64,000 nucleotides of DNA. Source: Citrobacter sp. MGH106 (lineage in GTDB: Bacteria; Pseudomonadota; Gammaproteobacteria; Enterobacterales; Enterobacteriaceae). The stretch covers positions 1,302,001 through 1,366,000 of the forward strand of contig NZ_KQ089822.1 of assembly GCF_001037495.1 (NCBI RefSeq), written 5' to 3'. The position numbers and the translations under genes were made by a program. The notes under the pieces are model-generated. The model worked only from the letters and a program-made list of their open reading frames with translations, ran no database searches and was not told the DNA's origin. This document shows, one piece after another, positions 1 to 9,118 of the stretch (position 1 is its first letter; each line of letters opens with the position of its first letter).

Positions 1-66
1 ATGAGTTGTATCTGGAATCTCTTTTGATGGACGATTTTTACCTCAGCAGCCAGAGCTGAAAATAAC

Positions 67-96
67 AAAGGGACAGCAGATGCTGTCCCTTTTAGC
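67..96. terminator. Terminator downstream of yeiP
   Basis: A perfect 12-bp inverted repeat (AAAGGGACAGCA at 67-78, TGCTGTCCCTTT at 81-92) with a 2-base loop is flanked by A and T runs, as in a rho-independent terminator. It lies just past the yeiP stop codon. Bases 1-66 hold no gene I can support. Confidence 0.75.
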
Positions 97-114
97 TTGT
101 GTCGCTGCGAAAAG

Positions 115-687
115 TTAGTCTGCACGGCCCATATAGCGGCGTTCTTCAATGTGAATACGGATTTTTTCACCCGCACTCAGATATTCAGGAACCAGGATCA
201 CCAGACCAGTGCTCAGAGTGGCGGGTTTGTTACGCGCACTTGCTGAAGCGCCTTTGATGCCCGGTGCCGTTTCAACGATCTCCAGATCTACGGTCTGTGG
301 CAGTTCAAGCGCCAGCAGTTGGCCGTCCCAGGTCAGAACCTGCATGTCCGGCATCCCGCCTTCCGGAATGAACAGCAGCTCTTCTTCAATCTGGTCTTTG
401 GTGAAGGTATACGGGGTATAGTCTTCTTTATCCATAAAGACATATTCGTTGCCATCAACGTAGGAAAAATCAACGCCACGGCGGCTCAGCGTAACGGTAT
501 CTACGATATCGTCGCCTTTGAAGCGCTCTTCAACTTTCAGACCTGTACGGACATCAGAAAAACGCATTTTGTACAGCGTAGCTGCACCGCGTGCGGTTGG
601 TGATTGAATATCAATATCTTTTACAATCAGCAGTTTGCCGTTGTAGTTCAGTACCATACCTTTTTTAATTTCGTTCGCTCTTGGCAT
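115..687 (-). CDS. yeiP: Elongation factor P-like protein YeiP
   Basis: This is a 190-residue paralogue of elongation factor P. It has the three-beta-barrel layout: an N-terminal KOW-like EF-P domain (about 1-65), a central OB domain and a C-terminal OB domain ending in [12 protein letters not shown]. True EF-P carries a modified lysine in its tip loop that helps ribosomes through polyproline stretches; the exact role of YeiP is not settled. Length and sequence agree with E. coli YeiP nearly throughout. A terminator follows the stop codon at 67-96. Identification is secure, molecular function less so. Confidence 0.95.
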   Translation of the reverse strand: MPRANEIKKGMVLNYNGKLLIVKDIDIQSPTARGAATLYKMRFSDVRTGLKVEERFKGDDIVDTVTLSRRGVDFSYVDGNEYVFMDKEDYTPYTFTKDQIEEELLFIPEGGMPDMQVLTWDGQLLALELPQTVDLEIVETAPGIKGASASARNKPATLSTGLVILVPEYLSAGEKIRIHIEERRYMGRAD

Positions 688-968
688 CGAAAAAATCCTG
701 TAGTGGGGAGTGTCTAAAATATCGCGTCAAACTACTCGCGCCGGGCCATTCAGGCAAGCGGAATTGTCACTTTTGCTGGTGCAAAAAAGGGGATACACAC
801 ATCATCCTTGACGTTGCCTCTTTGTTGGCTGCGCTTATAACTCCAGGGGCGTGTTACGTGTACGCTTCCGGGACTCATTCACTTGCTGCCCCGATGCTTA
901 TTGAGTGATTGTGTGTATACTGTTCACTACCTGCACCATCCGATGGTTTACGTTAAAGAGAATACTGT

Positions 969-1223
969 ATGGAATGCCGTCCGGATTGTGGTGCATGTTG
1001 CACTGCGCCTTCTATCTCCAGCCCTATCCCTGGCATGCCTGATGGCAAGCCTGCCAATACACCGTGCGTTCAGCTTGATGAATCACTGCGCTGTAAACTC
1101 TTTGGTTCTGAGTTGCGCCCAAAAGTGTGTGCAGGTTTGCAGCCCTGCGCGGAAATGTGCGGGCAAACAACGCACCAGGCAATGCTGTATCTTATTGAAC
1201 TTGAAGCGCTGACCGCACCCTAG
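969..1223 (+). CDS. yeiW: Cysteine-cluster protein YeiW (UPF0153/YkgJ-like)
   Basis: This 84-residue protein is rich in cysteines: CRPDCGACC at residues 3-11, then isolated Cys around 33, 42, 54, 60 and 64. The pattern is that of the YkgJ/UPF0153 family, thought to bind zinc or an iron-sulfur cluster; no function is established. It matches E. coli YeiW in length and position, between yeiP and setB. A longer overlapping frame starts at 883, but the cysteine motif begins right at this ATG. It converges on setB with a 19-bp gap. Confidence 0.85.
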   Translation: MECRPDCGACCTAPSISSPIPGMPDGKPANTPCVQLDESLRCKLFGSELRPKVCAGLQPCAEMCGQTTHQAMLYLIELEALTAP

Positions 1224-1242
1224 AGCCAGTCCCATCAGGCTC

Positions 1243-2424
1243 TTAAACGTCTTTGATGCGCGCGAGGCAAAAAACGGTGGCGATAATCATCACCAGCGCG
1301 AACCAGAACACGGCATGATAATTCCAGATTTCAGCGGCAATGCCCGCCAGCGAACCTGCAATAATCCACCCCACGCGGATGGTGTTCGTATACAGGGTGG
1401 TAGCTGAACCAGCCTGTCCCGGCATTAAATCCTGAAAATAGAGCATCCCAATTCCGCCGAGAATGCCGATGTAAATCGCGTTCAATAGTTGCAAACCGAG
1501 CAAAATAACCGGTGAGTGTGCCAGCAGCATACCGGCATAAAATAAAAAACCGGCGACTACAGCAATCCTCATTAACAGGCGTTTGCCCAGCCGTTTAGCA
1601 AAGTATCCGGCGATCAGCATTGTCGGTATTTCCAGCCCGGCGGCGGTACCCATCATGATGCCTGCGAGTTTTTCCGGCAGGTGCAGTTCGTTGATGATGA
1701 ACAGCGGCATATTAATAATATAGAGGCTGTTGGTGCCCCACATTAATGTGCAGATTGCAAAAAGCAGAAGCGTATCACGACGATTACGCCTTGGAGCCTC
1801 GACTACGCCGGTTGCCAGTGGGACGTTTTTGTTCATGGACGGTAAGAACAGCCAGACCATGACGCCGCAGATAATAAATGCGACCGCAGCGCTGAGATAC
1901 ATCACCGTAAAGCTGAACCCCATCGCCAGTGCGTAGGCCAGAGGGGGACCGATCACCCATGCCAGTGAAACCTGTGCGCGTAAAATTGAGCTGAACATCA
2001 CGGCTTCCCGGCCTGTGCGGTCGGCATGCTCGCGGGCGAGGGCAAACATTTGTGGGTTAGCGGTAGAGCCAAAGCTACTGAGAAAAACACCGACAAACAG
2101 CAAAATAAAATAGTTACGGTTCCAGGCAAACAACACGCAGGCCAGCATCCCCAGCACACAGCAAAAAACAATCAGGTTCTTGCGATCGCCTTTTTTATCA
2201 GAGCGCCCGGCCAGAAACTGACTTACCAGGATGCCGATGACGGCACTGCCGGTAAAAAAGAAACCCACCATCCCTGGGCGGGCATGGACTTCATCGGTCA
2301 GAAAAAGGCTGAGTGTAGGAGTCTGCAATGCGCCAGCAATACCCGTCAGAAAAGCGACAAGCAAAAACGCCGAAGACGTTAAATCAAACGCCTTTGGTGT
2401 GGCGGCTACGGGGGTGTTATGCAT
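1243..2424 (-). CDS. setB: Sugar efflux transporter SetB (MFS)
   Basis: This 393-residue integral membrane protein of the major facilitator superfamily has about 12 hydrophobic segments and a long cytoplasmic loop after TM6, near residues 190-215. It belongs to the SET family, which exports glucose, lactose and analogues by proton antiport. The loop between TM2 and TM3 carries the GRSDKKGDRK signature. Length equals E. coli SetB. It is divergent from fruB across 368 bp. Confidence 0.93.
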   Translation of the reverse strand: MHNTPVAATPKAFDLTSSAFLLVAFLTGIAGALQTPTLSLFLTDEVHARPGMVGFFFTGSAVIGILVSQFLAGRSDKKGDRKNLIVFCCVLGMLACVLFAWNRNYFILLFVGVFLSSFGSTANPQMFALAREHADRTGREAVMFSSILRAQVSLAWVIGPPLAYALAMGFSFTVMYLSAAVAFIICGVMVWLFLPSMNKNVPLATGVVEAPRRNRRDTLLLFAICTLMWGTNSLYIINMPLFIINELHLPEKLAGIMMGTAAGLEIPTMLIAGYFAKRLGKRLLMRIAVVAGFLFYAGMLLAHSPVILLGLQLLNAIYIGILGGIGMLYFQDLMPGQAGSATTLYTNTIRVGWIIAGSLAGIAAEIWNYHAVFWFALVMIIATVFCLARIKDV

Positions 2425-2692
2425 GTTTCGATATCAGTGGTGTGAAGAGAGGCGGAGTTTACGCTGCTTGTCAGAAAACAAACAAGGAGCTAAATCAAAA
2501 TCAGCATGAAAAATCAAAATCGCATTTCAGTCTGAGAAAACAGCATGCTGACGATGCTGAACCTGATAGGGTAACCCTGATTTCTGCGTCAGCAATTTTC
2601 ACACATAGAAGAAAAAATGTGCGTTACATCTAAATTCAGCAAGCAAATCTACAACTTTACTTGCGTGCTGAAGCAGAAAGATCAAAACTTCT

Positions 2693-2706
2693 TGAAACGT
2701 TTCAGC
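2693..2706. promoter_or_regulatory. Cra (FruR) operator, distal
   Basis: TGAAACGTTTCAGC matches the Cra consensus, built on the palindrome TGAAACGTTTCA. It is about 86 bp upstream of fruB. In E. coli the fru operon has two Cra operators, and fructose 1-phosphate relieves repression there. Confidence 0.85.
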
Positions 2707-2757
2707 GCTATCAGATTTTAAATGATGGAGTCGGGTGGCGCCTTTTTTCTCATGTTA

Positions 2758-2773
2758 GCTGAATCGTTTCAAT
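2758..2773. promoter_or_regulatory. Cra (FruR) operator, proximal
   Basis: GCTGAATCGTTTCAAT contains the Cra core TGAATCGTTTCA (2760-2771). It ends about 20 bp before the fruB start codon, so it should overlap the promoter or transcription start. With the site at 2693 it forms a tandem arrangement like that known for E. coli fruBKA. Confidence 0.85.
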
Positions 2774-2792
2774 TCGGCAGGAGAGGAGAACC

Positions 2793-3923
2793 ATGTTCCA
2801 GTTATCTGTTCAGGATATACACCCGGGCGAGCAGGCCGGAAACAAAGAAGAGGCCATTCGTCAGGTTGCAGCCGCGTTAGTACAAGCGGGCAACGTCGCG
2901 GAGGGCTACGTCGATGGCATGCTGGCACGCGAACAACAGACATCCACTTTCCTTGGCAACGGTATTGCTATACCTCACGGTACAACGGATACGCGCGACC
3001 GCGTGCTGAAAACCGGTGTGCAGGTATTTCAGTTCCCGCAAGGTGTGACCTGGGGTGAAGACCAGGTCGCGTATGTGGCTATCGGTATTGCAGCCAGCTC
3101 GGATGAACACCTCGGTTTACTGCGCCAACTGACGCACGTGCTGAGTGATGATTCGGTGGCTGAGCAACTGAAATCAGCCACTACAGCAGAAGAACTGCGC
3201 GCCTTACTGATGGGCGAAAAGCAAAGTGAACAGCTGAAGCTTGATAATGACATGCTGACGCTGGACGTTGCCGCCAACTCTCTGATGACGCTGCAGGCGC
3301 TGAATGCTGCACGGCTGAAAGAAGCTGGAGCGGTCGATGCGACATTCGTCACCAGAGCGATTAACGAACAACCGATGAATCTCGGTCAAGGGATTTGGCT
3401 GAATGACTGTGCTGAAGGCAATGTGCGCAGCGCTATCGCGGTCAGTCGTGCGGCCAACGCATTTGAGGTTCAAGGTGAAACGGCGGCGGCGTTGATTACC
3501 GTTGCTATGAATGATGAGCAGCCCGTTGCGGTGCTGAAGCGCCTTGGCGATCTGTTGTTGAACAATAAAGCTGACCGTTTACTGAAAGCTGACGCAGCTA
3601 CCGTGCTGGCGCTGCTGACCAGCGATGACGCATTAACTGACGATGTATTGAGCGCTGAGTTTGTGGTGCGCAATGAGCATGGTTTACACGCCCGTCCGGG
3701 CACCATGCTGGTGAATACGATTAAACAATTTAACAGTGAAATTACCGTGACAAATCTTGATGGAACCGGAAAGCCGGCAAATGGACGTAGTCTGATGAAA
3801 GTCGTGGCCTTAGGCGTGAAGAAAGGACATCACCTGCGCTTTACCGCACAGGGTGATGATGCTGAACAGGCGCTGAAAGCGATTGGCGATGCTATCGCGG
3901 CAGGTCTTGGGGAGGGCGCGTAA
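2793..3923 (+). CDS. fruB: Fructose PTS diphosphoryl transfer protein FruB (EIIA-HPr)
   Basis: This 376-residue cytoplasmic phosphocarrier passes phosphate from enzyme I to FruA. The EIIA-Fru domain (about 1-142) has its phosphorylated histidine at His62 in AIPHGTTD. A linker domain follows, then a C-terminal HPr-like domain (about 285-376) with active His299 in GLHARPG. Domain order and length equal E. coli FruB. It opens the fruBKA operon behind two Cra sites. Its stop overlaps the fruK start (TAATG), so the two are probably translationally coupled. Confidence 0.97.
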   Translation: MFQLSVQDIHPGEQAGNKEEAIRQVAAALVQAGNVAEGYVDGMLAREQQTSTFLGNGIAIPHGTTDTRDRVLKTGVQVFQFPQGVTWGEDQVAYVAIGIAASSDEHLGLLRQLTHVLSDDSVAEQLKSATTAEELRALLMGEKQSEQLKLDNDMLTLDVAANSLMTLQALNAARLKEAGAVDATFVTRAINEQPMNLGQGIWLNDCAEGNVRSAIAVSRAANAFEVQGETAAALITVAMNDEQPVAVLKRLGDLLLNNKADRLLKADAATVLALLTSDDALTDDVLSAEFVVRNEHGLHARPGTMLVNTIKQFNSEITVTNLDGTGKPANGRSLMKVVALGVKKGHHLRFTAQGDDAEQALKAIGDAIAAGLGEGA

Positions 3924-4861
3924 TGAGCAGACGTGTTGCAACTATCACCCTGAACCCGGCTTACGACCTTGTCGGTTTTTGCCCGGAAATTGAACGCGGT
4001 GAAGTAAACCTGGTTAAAACGACCGGTCTGCACGCGGCTGGAAAAGGCATCAACGTCGCGAAAGTTCTGAAAGATCTGGGTATCGACGTTACGGTTGGCG
4101 GTTTCCTGGGTAAAGACAACCAGGATGGCTTTCAGCAACTGTTCAGCGAATTGGGTATTGCTAACCGTTTTCAGGTGGTGCAGGGGCGTACCCGTATTAA
4201 CGTCAAACTGACTGAAAAAGACGGCGAAGTTTCAGACTTCAATTTCTCTGGTTTTGAAGTCACCCCAGCCGACTGGGAACGCTTTGTGAATGACTCCTTG
4301 AGCTGGTTGGGGCAGTTCGACATGGTGTGTGTCAGCGGCAGCTTGCCAACCGGTGTTAGTCCGGAAGCATTCACCGACTGGATGACGCGCCTGCGCAGCC
4401 AGTGTCCATGCATTATCTTTGATAGTAGCCGTGAAGCACTGGTCGCGGGTCTGAAAGCGGCGCCGTGGCTGGTAAAACCTAACCGCCGCGAGCTGGAGAT
4501 CTGGGCTGGCCGTAAACTGCCGGAAATGAAAGATGTTATTGATGCTGCACATGCACTGCGCGAGCAGGGTATCGCTCATGTGGTGATTTCACTCGGTGCG
4601 GAAGGTGCGCTGTGGGTTAACGCTTCAGGCGAATGGATTGCGAAACCGCCATCCGTTGAGGTGGTCAGCACCGTAGGTGCGGGAGACTCAATGGTCGGCG
4701 GCCTGATTTACGGCCTGCTGATGCGTGAGTCCAGTGAACACACCTTACGTCTGGCGACCGCTGTGGCTGCACTGGCCGTAAGTCAAAGTAATGTGGGTAT
4801 TACCGATCGTCCTCAGTTGGCCGCAATGATGACGCGTGTCGACTTAAAACCGTTTAACTGA
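3923..4861 (+). CDS. fruK: 1-Phosphofructokinase FruK
   Basis: This 312-residue PfkB/ribokinase-family enzyme phosphorylates fructose 1-phosphate to fructose 1,6-bisphosphate with ATP. The N-terminal substrate region includes GKGINVAKVL, and the C-terminal signature STVGAGDSMVGG supplies the anion hole and the catalytic Asp of GAGD. It overlaps the fruB stop by one base and lies 16 bp before fruA. Its activity sets the level of fructose 1-phosphate, the inducer that removes Cra. Confidence 0.97.
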   Translation: MSRRVATITLNPAYDLVGFCPEIERGEVNLVKTTGLHAAGKGINVAKVLKDLGIDVTVGGFLGKDNQDGFQQLFSELGIANRFQVVQGRTRINVKLTEKDGEVSDFNFSGFEVTPADWERFVNDSLSWLGQFDMVCVSGSLPTGVSPEAFTDWMTRLRSQCPCIIFDSSREALVAGLKAAPWLVKPNRRELEIWAGRKLPEMKDVIDAAHALREQGIAHVVISLGAEGALWVNASGEWIAKPPSVEVVSTVGAGDSMVGGLIYGLLMRESSEHTLRLATAVAALAVSQSNVGITDRPQLAAMMTRVDLKPFN

Positions 4862-4877
4862 CAGCAGGAGAGGCATA

Positions 4878-6566
4878 ATGAAAACGCTGCTGATTATTGA
4901 CGCTAATCTCGGCCAGGCTCGTGCTTACATGGCGAAAACCCTGCTTGGAGCGGCGGCGCATAAAGCGCATCTGGATATTATTGATAATCCTAATGATGCT
5001 GAGCTGGCGATTGTTCTGGGCGACAAACTCCCGAATGACACTTCGCTGAACGGAAAAAATGTCTGGTTGGGTGATATTGGTCGTGCGGTTGCTCATCCTG
5101 AGTTATTCCTTAGCGAAGCGAAAAGTCATGCAAAACCCTACAGCGCGCCAGCTGCTGCCGCACCTGTGGCAAGCAGTGGTCCGAAACGTGTGGTTGCGGT
5201 AACGGCCTGCCCAACGGGCGTAGCGCATACTTTTATGGCTGCTGAAGCCATTGAAACCGAGGCCAAAAAACGCGGCTGGTGGGTGAAGGTTGAAACCCGT
5301 GGCTCTGTTGGGGCGGGTAATGCCATAACCCCGGAAGAAGTTGCCGAAGCTGATCTGGTGATCGTGGCTGCTGATATTGAAGTGGATCTGGCGAAATTTG
5401 CCGGAAAACCGATGTACCGTACCTCGACCGGTCTGGCACTGAAGAAAACGAAGCAAGAGCTGGATAAAGCCGTCGACGAAGCGACCCTCTACCAGCCTGC
5501 GGGGAAAGGACAGTCTACAGCGACACAGGGTAAGAAAGAGAGTGCTGGCGCATACCGTCACCTGCTGACGGGCGTTTCTTACATGCTGCCAATGGTGGTT
5601 GCGGGTGGCTTGTGTATTGCGCTGTCTTTCGCGTTTGGTATTGAAGCATTTAAAGAGCCTAACACGCTGGCAGCGGCGTTGATGCAGATTGGCGGTGGCT
5701 CAGCCTTTGCGCTGATGGTTCCGGTTCTGGCGGGTTACATTGCGTTCTCTATCGCCGACCGTCCTGGCCTGACGCCGGGTCTTATCGGCGGTATGTTGGC
5801 GGTAAGCACCGGTTCCGGTTTTATCGGCGGGATCATTGCCGGTTTCCTTGCGGGTTACCTGGCGAAGTTAATCAGCACTAAGCTGAAACTGCCGCAAAGT
5901 ATGGAAGCGCTGAAACCGATCCTGATCATTCCACTGCTCTCGAGCCTGGTGGTGGGTCTGGCGATGATTTACCTCATTGGCAAACCGGTTGCTGGCATCC
6001 TGGAAGGTCTGACTCACTGGCTGCAAACCATGGGGACGGCGAATGCGGTACTACTCGGTGCAATTCTTGGCGGTATGATGTGTACTGACATGGGGGGACC
6101 GGTAAACAAAGCCGCATATGCTTTCGGTGTGGGTCTGCTGAGTACACAAACGTATGCGCCAATGGCTGCAATCATGGCTGCGGGTATGGTGCCACCGCTG
6201 GCACTGGGTCTGTCTACCCTTGTTGCGCGTCGTAAATTCGACAAAGCACAACAGGAAGGGGGGAAAGCCGCTCTGGTTCTGGGTCTGTGCTTCATTACCG
6301 AAGGGGCGATTCCGTTCGCAGCCCGTGACCCGATGCGTGTTCTGCCGTGCTGTATCGTCGGTGGTGCGTTGACCGGTGCCATCTCCATGGCGGTGGGTGC
6401 TAAGCTGATGGCTCCGCACGGTGGTCTGTTCGTACTGCTGATCCCTGGCGCAATTACACCGGTTCTTGGATATCTGCTGGCAATTATCGCAGGTACGCTG
6501 GTTGCGGGTCTGGCCTATGCGTTCCTGAAACGTCCGGAAGAGGACGCTGTCGCTAAAGCGGCATAA
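4878..6566 (+). CDS. fruA: Fructose PTS permease FruA (EIIB'BC)
   Basis: This 562-residue inner-membrane permease imports fructose and phosphorylates it at C1. It has a degenerate EIIB' domain (1-85), an Ala/Pro linker, an EIIB domain with phospho-cysteine Cys111 in the TACPTGVAHT loop, a second linker, and an EIIC domain (about 225-550) with multiple membrane segments including the GGPVNK loop. An AGGAGAGG ribosome binding site precedes the ATG. The operon ends at a strong terminator (6583-6608). Confidence 0.97.
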   Translation: MKTLLIIDANLGQARAYMAKTLLGAAAHKAHLDIIDNPNDAELAIVLGDKLPNDTSLNGKNVWLGDIGRAVAHPELFLSEAKSHAKPYSAPAAAAPVASSGPKRVVAVTACPTGVAHTFMAAEAIETEAKKRGWWVKVETRGSVGAGNAITPEEVAEADLVIVAADIEVDLAKFAGKPMYRTSTGLALKKTKQELDKAVDEATLYQPAGKGQSTATQGKKESAGAYRHLLTGVSYMLPMVVAGGLCIALSFAFGIEAFKEPNTLAAALMQIGGGSAFALMVPVLAGYIAFSIADRPGLTPGLIGGMLAVSTGSGFIGGIIAGFLAGYLAKLISTKLKLPQSMEALKPILIIPLLSSLVVGLAMIYLIGKPVAGILEGLTHWLQTMGTANAVLLGAILGGMMCTDMGGPVNKAAYAFGVGLLSTQTYAPMAAIMAAGMVPPLALGLSTLVARRKFDKAQQEGGKAALVLGLCFITEGAIPFAARDPMRVLPCCIVGGALTGAISMAVGAKLMAPHGGLFVLLIPGAITPVLGYLLAIIAGTLVAGLAYAFLKRPEEDAVAKAA

Positions 6567-6582
6567 CCCTCCTCTCATCAAA

Positions 6583-6608
6583 GGGCAGAGATTTCTCTGC
6601 CCTTTTTT
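6583..6608 (+). terminator. Rho-independent terminator of fruBKA
   Basis: GGGCAGAGA (6583-6591) pairs with TCTCTGCCC (6594-6602) around a 2-base loop and is followed by six T residues. It lies 16 bp after the fruA stop and could also affect the convergent dcu-type gene. Confidence 0.9.
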
Positions 6609-6674
6609 ATGCTTAAAGCGTTATCCATTGAAATTCTATGGGGCGAGGCATAACGAATCCTTTTGCTATGCGAT

Positions 6675-7973
6675 TTAGGCAATCATGGGGGCAATGATAA
6701 AGCCGAAGGCAACACCAGCAATAATGCCGCCTAACCCTGGCAACATAAACGGATGGTTTAAGACATACTTGCCAACCCGCGTTGTCCCTGTGGTGTCGAA
6801 TTCCATTGCTGCCAGCGACGTGGGATAAGTTGGCAGAACAAACACCCCGGTTACCGCGACGTACGAAGCCAGTATGGCCCAGGTTGGTACACCGAGGGCG
6901 ACGGCAAGAGGGATAATCAGTGGCGTGGTTGCTCCTTGTGAATAGAGGAGCGCGCAGGTACCAAAGAGTACCAGTGCCAACAGCATCGGATAGGCCTGCA
7001 GAATATCGCCCGCGATACTTTTAATCTCCGCCAGATGCGCATCAATAAATGTTGTGCCCAGCGTTACGATCCCGAGAATTACTGCCAGTGAGCTCATGCC
7101 CGCGCGAAAAGTGGATGTCAGCACAATGGAATCTGTGGATGTTTTACACAACACTACCATCAGGCAAGCGGCGGACAGCATGCAGATAATAATGATATCC
7201 CGCGTATTCATTGGGCTACCGATGTCGAAGCCGGGGCGTAGCTGAGGACATGCGGCAAGAATAACGATGACGACTGTTGCCAGCATAAACAGGCCGACAG
7301 AAAGCCTGGCTCCCGGTGTAGTGCTGTGCTGCCCTTCATATTTACGGACCAGACCTTTTTGCAGACGCTCCAGATATACTTCGTCATCTTCCAGCTCGCA
7401 TCCCTGGCGTGAAGCGATTAATGCGGCAACCATCGCGGCAACGAATGAGGCCGGAAGACAAACCGCCATGACCTGAATAAAGCTGACGCCATTACCTTCC
7501 ATGATCGTCAGCATCGCGGCCATGGCGGCGCTAATCGGCGAGCCAGATATCGCAATTTGGGAGGCGACTACGGAGCCAGCTAGCGTGCGAGAGGGACGTA
7601 TGCCGGATTCTTTTGCCACTTCTGCAATTACCGGCAAGGTAGAAAAGACGATAAACCCGGTTCCCGCCATAATGGTCATCGACCAGGTAATAATTGGCGC
7701 AATAATATTAATATATTTTGGATTTCGTCGCATAAAATTGCCGGCGATGCGTACCAGATAATCCATACCTCCTGCGGCCTGTAGTGCAGATGCTGCTACA
7801 ACAACCGTCATAATAATAAGAATAACATCTACGGGCGGGGAACCGATGGAAAGACCAAATCCCAGCGTCAGAATTGCCAGTCCCAGTCCACCGCATAAAC
7901 CAATGCCAATCCCGCCGAGACGAATACCAAAAAATATTGATCCTAATACCACGATAATTTCTAGCCAAATCAT
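6675..7973 (-). CDS. Dcu-family C4-dicarboxylate transporter
   Basis: This 432-residue protein has 10-12 hydrophobic segments and matches DcuA/DcuB, the anaerobic C4-dicarboxylate carriers: LGGIGIG near residue 20, RRNPKYINIIAPI near 82-94, the IFAGTG-like stretch MAGTGFIVF, and LPTYPTSLAAMEFDTTGTTR near 375-395. Dcu proteins exchange or take up fumarate, malate, aspartate and succinate. Lying 77 bp downstream of a racemase gene on the same strand, it probably shares that operon and may carry the racemase substrate or product. It is not DcuA or DcuB of the core genome but an extra paralogue; E. coli K-12 has no such gene here. Substrate is inferred only. Confidence 0.82.
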   Translation of the reverse strand: MIWLEIIVVLGSIFFGIRLGGIGIGLCGGLGLAILTLGFGLSIGSPPVDVILIIMTVVVAASALQAAGGMDYLVRIAGNFMRRNPKYINIIAPIITWSMTIMAGTGFIVFSTLPVIAEVAKESGIRPSRTLAGSVVASQIAISGSPISAAMAAMLTIMEGNGVSFIQVMAVCLPASFVAAMVAALIASRQGCELEDDEVYLERLQKGLVRKYEGQHSTTPGARLSVGLFMLATVVIVILAACPQLRPGFDIGSPMNTRDIIIICMLSAACLMVVLCKTSTDSIVLTSTFRAGMSSLAVILGIVTLGTTFIDAHLAEIKSIAGDILQAYPMLLALVLFGTCALLYSQGATTPLIIPLAVALGVPTWAILASYVAVTGVFVLPTYPTSLAAMEFDTTGTTRVGKYVLNHPFMLPGLGGIIAGVAFGFIIAPMIA

Positions 7974-8050
7974 AATGATCTCCGCCAGACAATAATTTGT
8001 CGTTAAAGGTGAGTGTTTAGTTAATATGTTTATTTAGTTAGGTTTGTTTT

Positions 8051-8770
8051 TTATTGCGCCAGGAGATGGTGCTTTCCTACTCTTTTTTCGTACCACTTAA
8101 TACCTGCACGAACTAATGATCCGGTTGAATCAATATATTTATCCGGTGACTTTTTAACCGCTTCGGCAAGGATCACAGGAACTTCCGTACAGCCCAGAAC
8201 GATAACTTCAGCACCGCGTGAGAAAAGTATTTCGGCTTGTTCAAGCATCATTTTTTGCGCGTGCTTAAGATCACCTGCTTTTAAGCAATAAATACTTTCC
8301 ATCACTTTTTCCTGACTGGACGTATCAGGACTGATGCAGCTTAAGCCAAGAGATTCTATACCTTTTTGATAAAGTCCCATGTAGAGTGTGGCGTTGGTTG
8401 CCAGCAGCCCAATACGGGTTTTTCTGCATTTTTCAACCTCATTCATCGTTGTATCAACAATGCTTAGCAGGTCTATATGGCAGGAATCTTTTAATTCGTT
8501 GAACCAAAAATGGGCGGTATTACAGGGAATCACAATACACTCCGCCCCGGCATCTTCCAGTTTATGCAGATAATCACGCATAGCGGGAAGAGGGGAGCGA
8601 CCATGATGCATCAGAGCATCGGTCCGGTCGGGAATATCAGGAATAGATGAAATAATTAATGGAATATGTTCCTGATCGCACTGTGCTGCTGTATAAGTGA
8701 CAAATTTATTAAAAAGATCGACGGTTGCAGCAGGACCCATTCCGCCAAGTACGCCAATTAAACCTTTCAC
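8051..8770 (-). CDS. Aspartate/glutamate racemase family protein
   Basis: This 239-residue soluble, cofactor-independent racemase has the paired catalytic cysteines of the family: Cys83 in IPCNTAHFW and Cys194 in LGCTEVP. The N-terminal GVLGGMGPAATVD is the usual start of aspartate racemases. These enzymes interconvert L- and D-aspartate or glutamate by two-base chemistry. It is the first gene of a probable two-gene operon with the Dcu-type transporter and is divergent from the HypT-like regulator. Both catalytic cysteines are present, so it looks active. Asp versus Glu specificity cannot be told by eye. Confidence 0.85.
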   Translation of the reverse strand: MKGLIGVLGGMGPAATVDLFNKFVTYTAAQCDQEHIPLIISSIPDIPDRTDALMHHGRSPLPAMRDYLHKLEDAGAECIVIPCNTAHFWFNELKDSCHIDLLSIVDTTMNEVEKCRKTRIGLLATNATLYMGLYQKGIESLGLSCISPDTSSQEKVMESIYCLKAGDLKHAQKMMLEQAEILFSRGAEVIVLGCTEVPVILAEAVKKSPDKYIDSTGSLVRAGIKWYEKRVGKHHLLAQ

Positions 8771-9118
8771 GATTTATACCTCATTTAACCGTTAATAAAT
8801 AATCTGTATTTTTTCTTTCGCTAATGTTTAACAGCTGATGACGGCGATGAGAAATGCAATAATGTTTGCTGTAATGCAAAAACCGCATGATTGTGAGTGT
8901 TGAGTCAGGGGCAGAATGCCAGCGCCCGGCAAAGAGTATGGGTTCTGGTCAGAATCGAGCGCGAACATATGGGAGAAACCATCAGGAGGTTAATGTCAAA
9001 AACGAAGGTGTCATGCAAAAAACGAATCACTAATTGCTGAGAGTCAATGATATGTCCTGAAATTCTCAGGCATGATGTTATATGCTCATGGACATATTTA
9101 AATACCTGTGTGACCGAT
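8771..9118. promoter_or_regulatory. Racemase / HypT-like regulator divergent region
   Basis: These 348 bp contain no conserved gene I recognise. They should hold the promoters of the racemase-dcu operon and of the regulator. AATGCA occurs twice, about 14 bp apart, near 8851-8878, spacing that could suit a LysR-type dimer. A purine-rich AGGAGG at 8984 precedes a 15-codon frame (8993-9040), noted elsewhere as doubtful. Confidence 0.5.

Larger units (their letters stand above)
2425..2792. promoter_or_regulatory. setB-fruB divergent regulatory region
   Basis: These 368 bp hold no gene I can support. The fruB-proximal part has two Cra-type palindromes, listed separately, and a purine-rich ribosome binding site (GGAGAGGAGAA, about 2780-2790) before the fruB ATG. 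The AT-rich setB-proximal half presumably carries the setB promoter, but I see no confident operator there. Confidence 0.6.

Noticed and set aside
1-27. ATG...TGA eight-codon frame at the left edge
   Set aside because: Too short to support; could be chance or outside context is missing.
8993-9040. 15-codon frame after AGGAGG upstream of the HypT-like gene, a possible leader peptide
   Set aside because: Spacing of 3 bases is short, the peptide shows no attenuation signal and no conservation can be judged.
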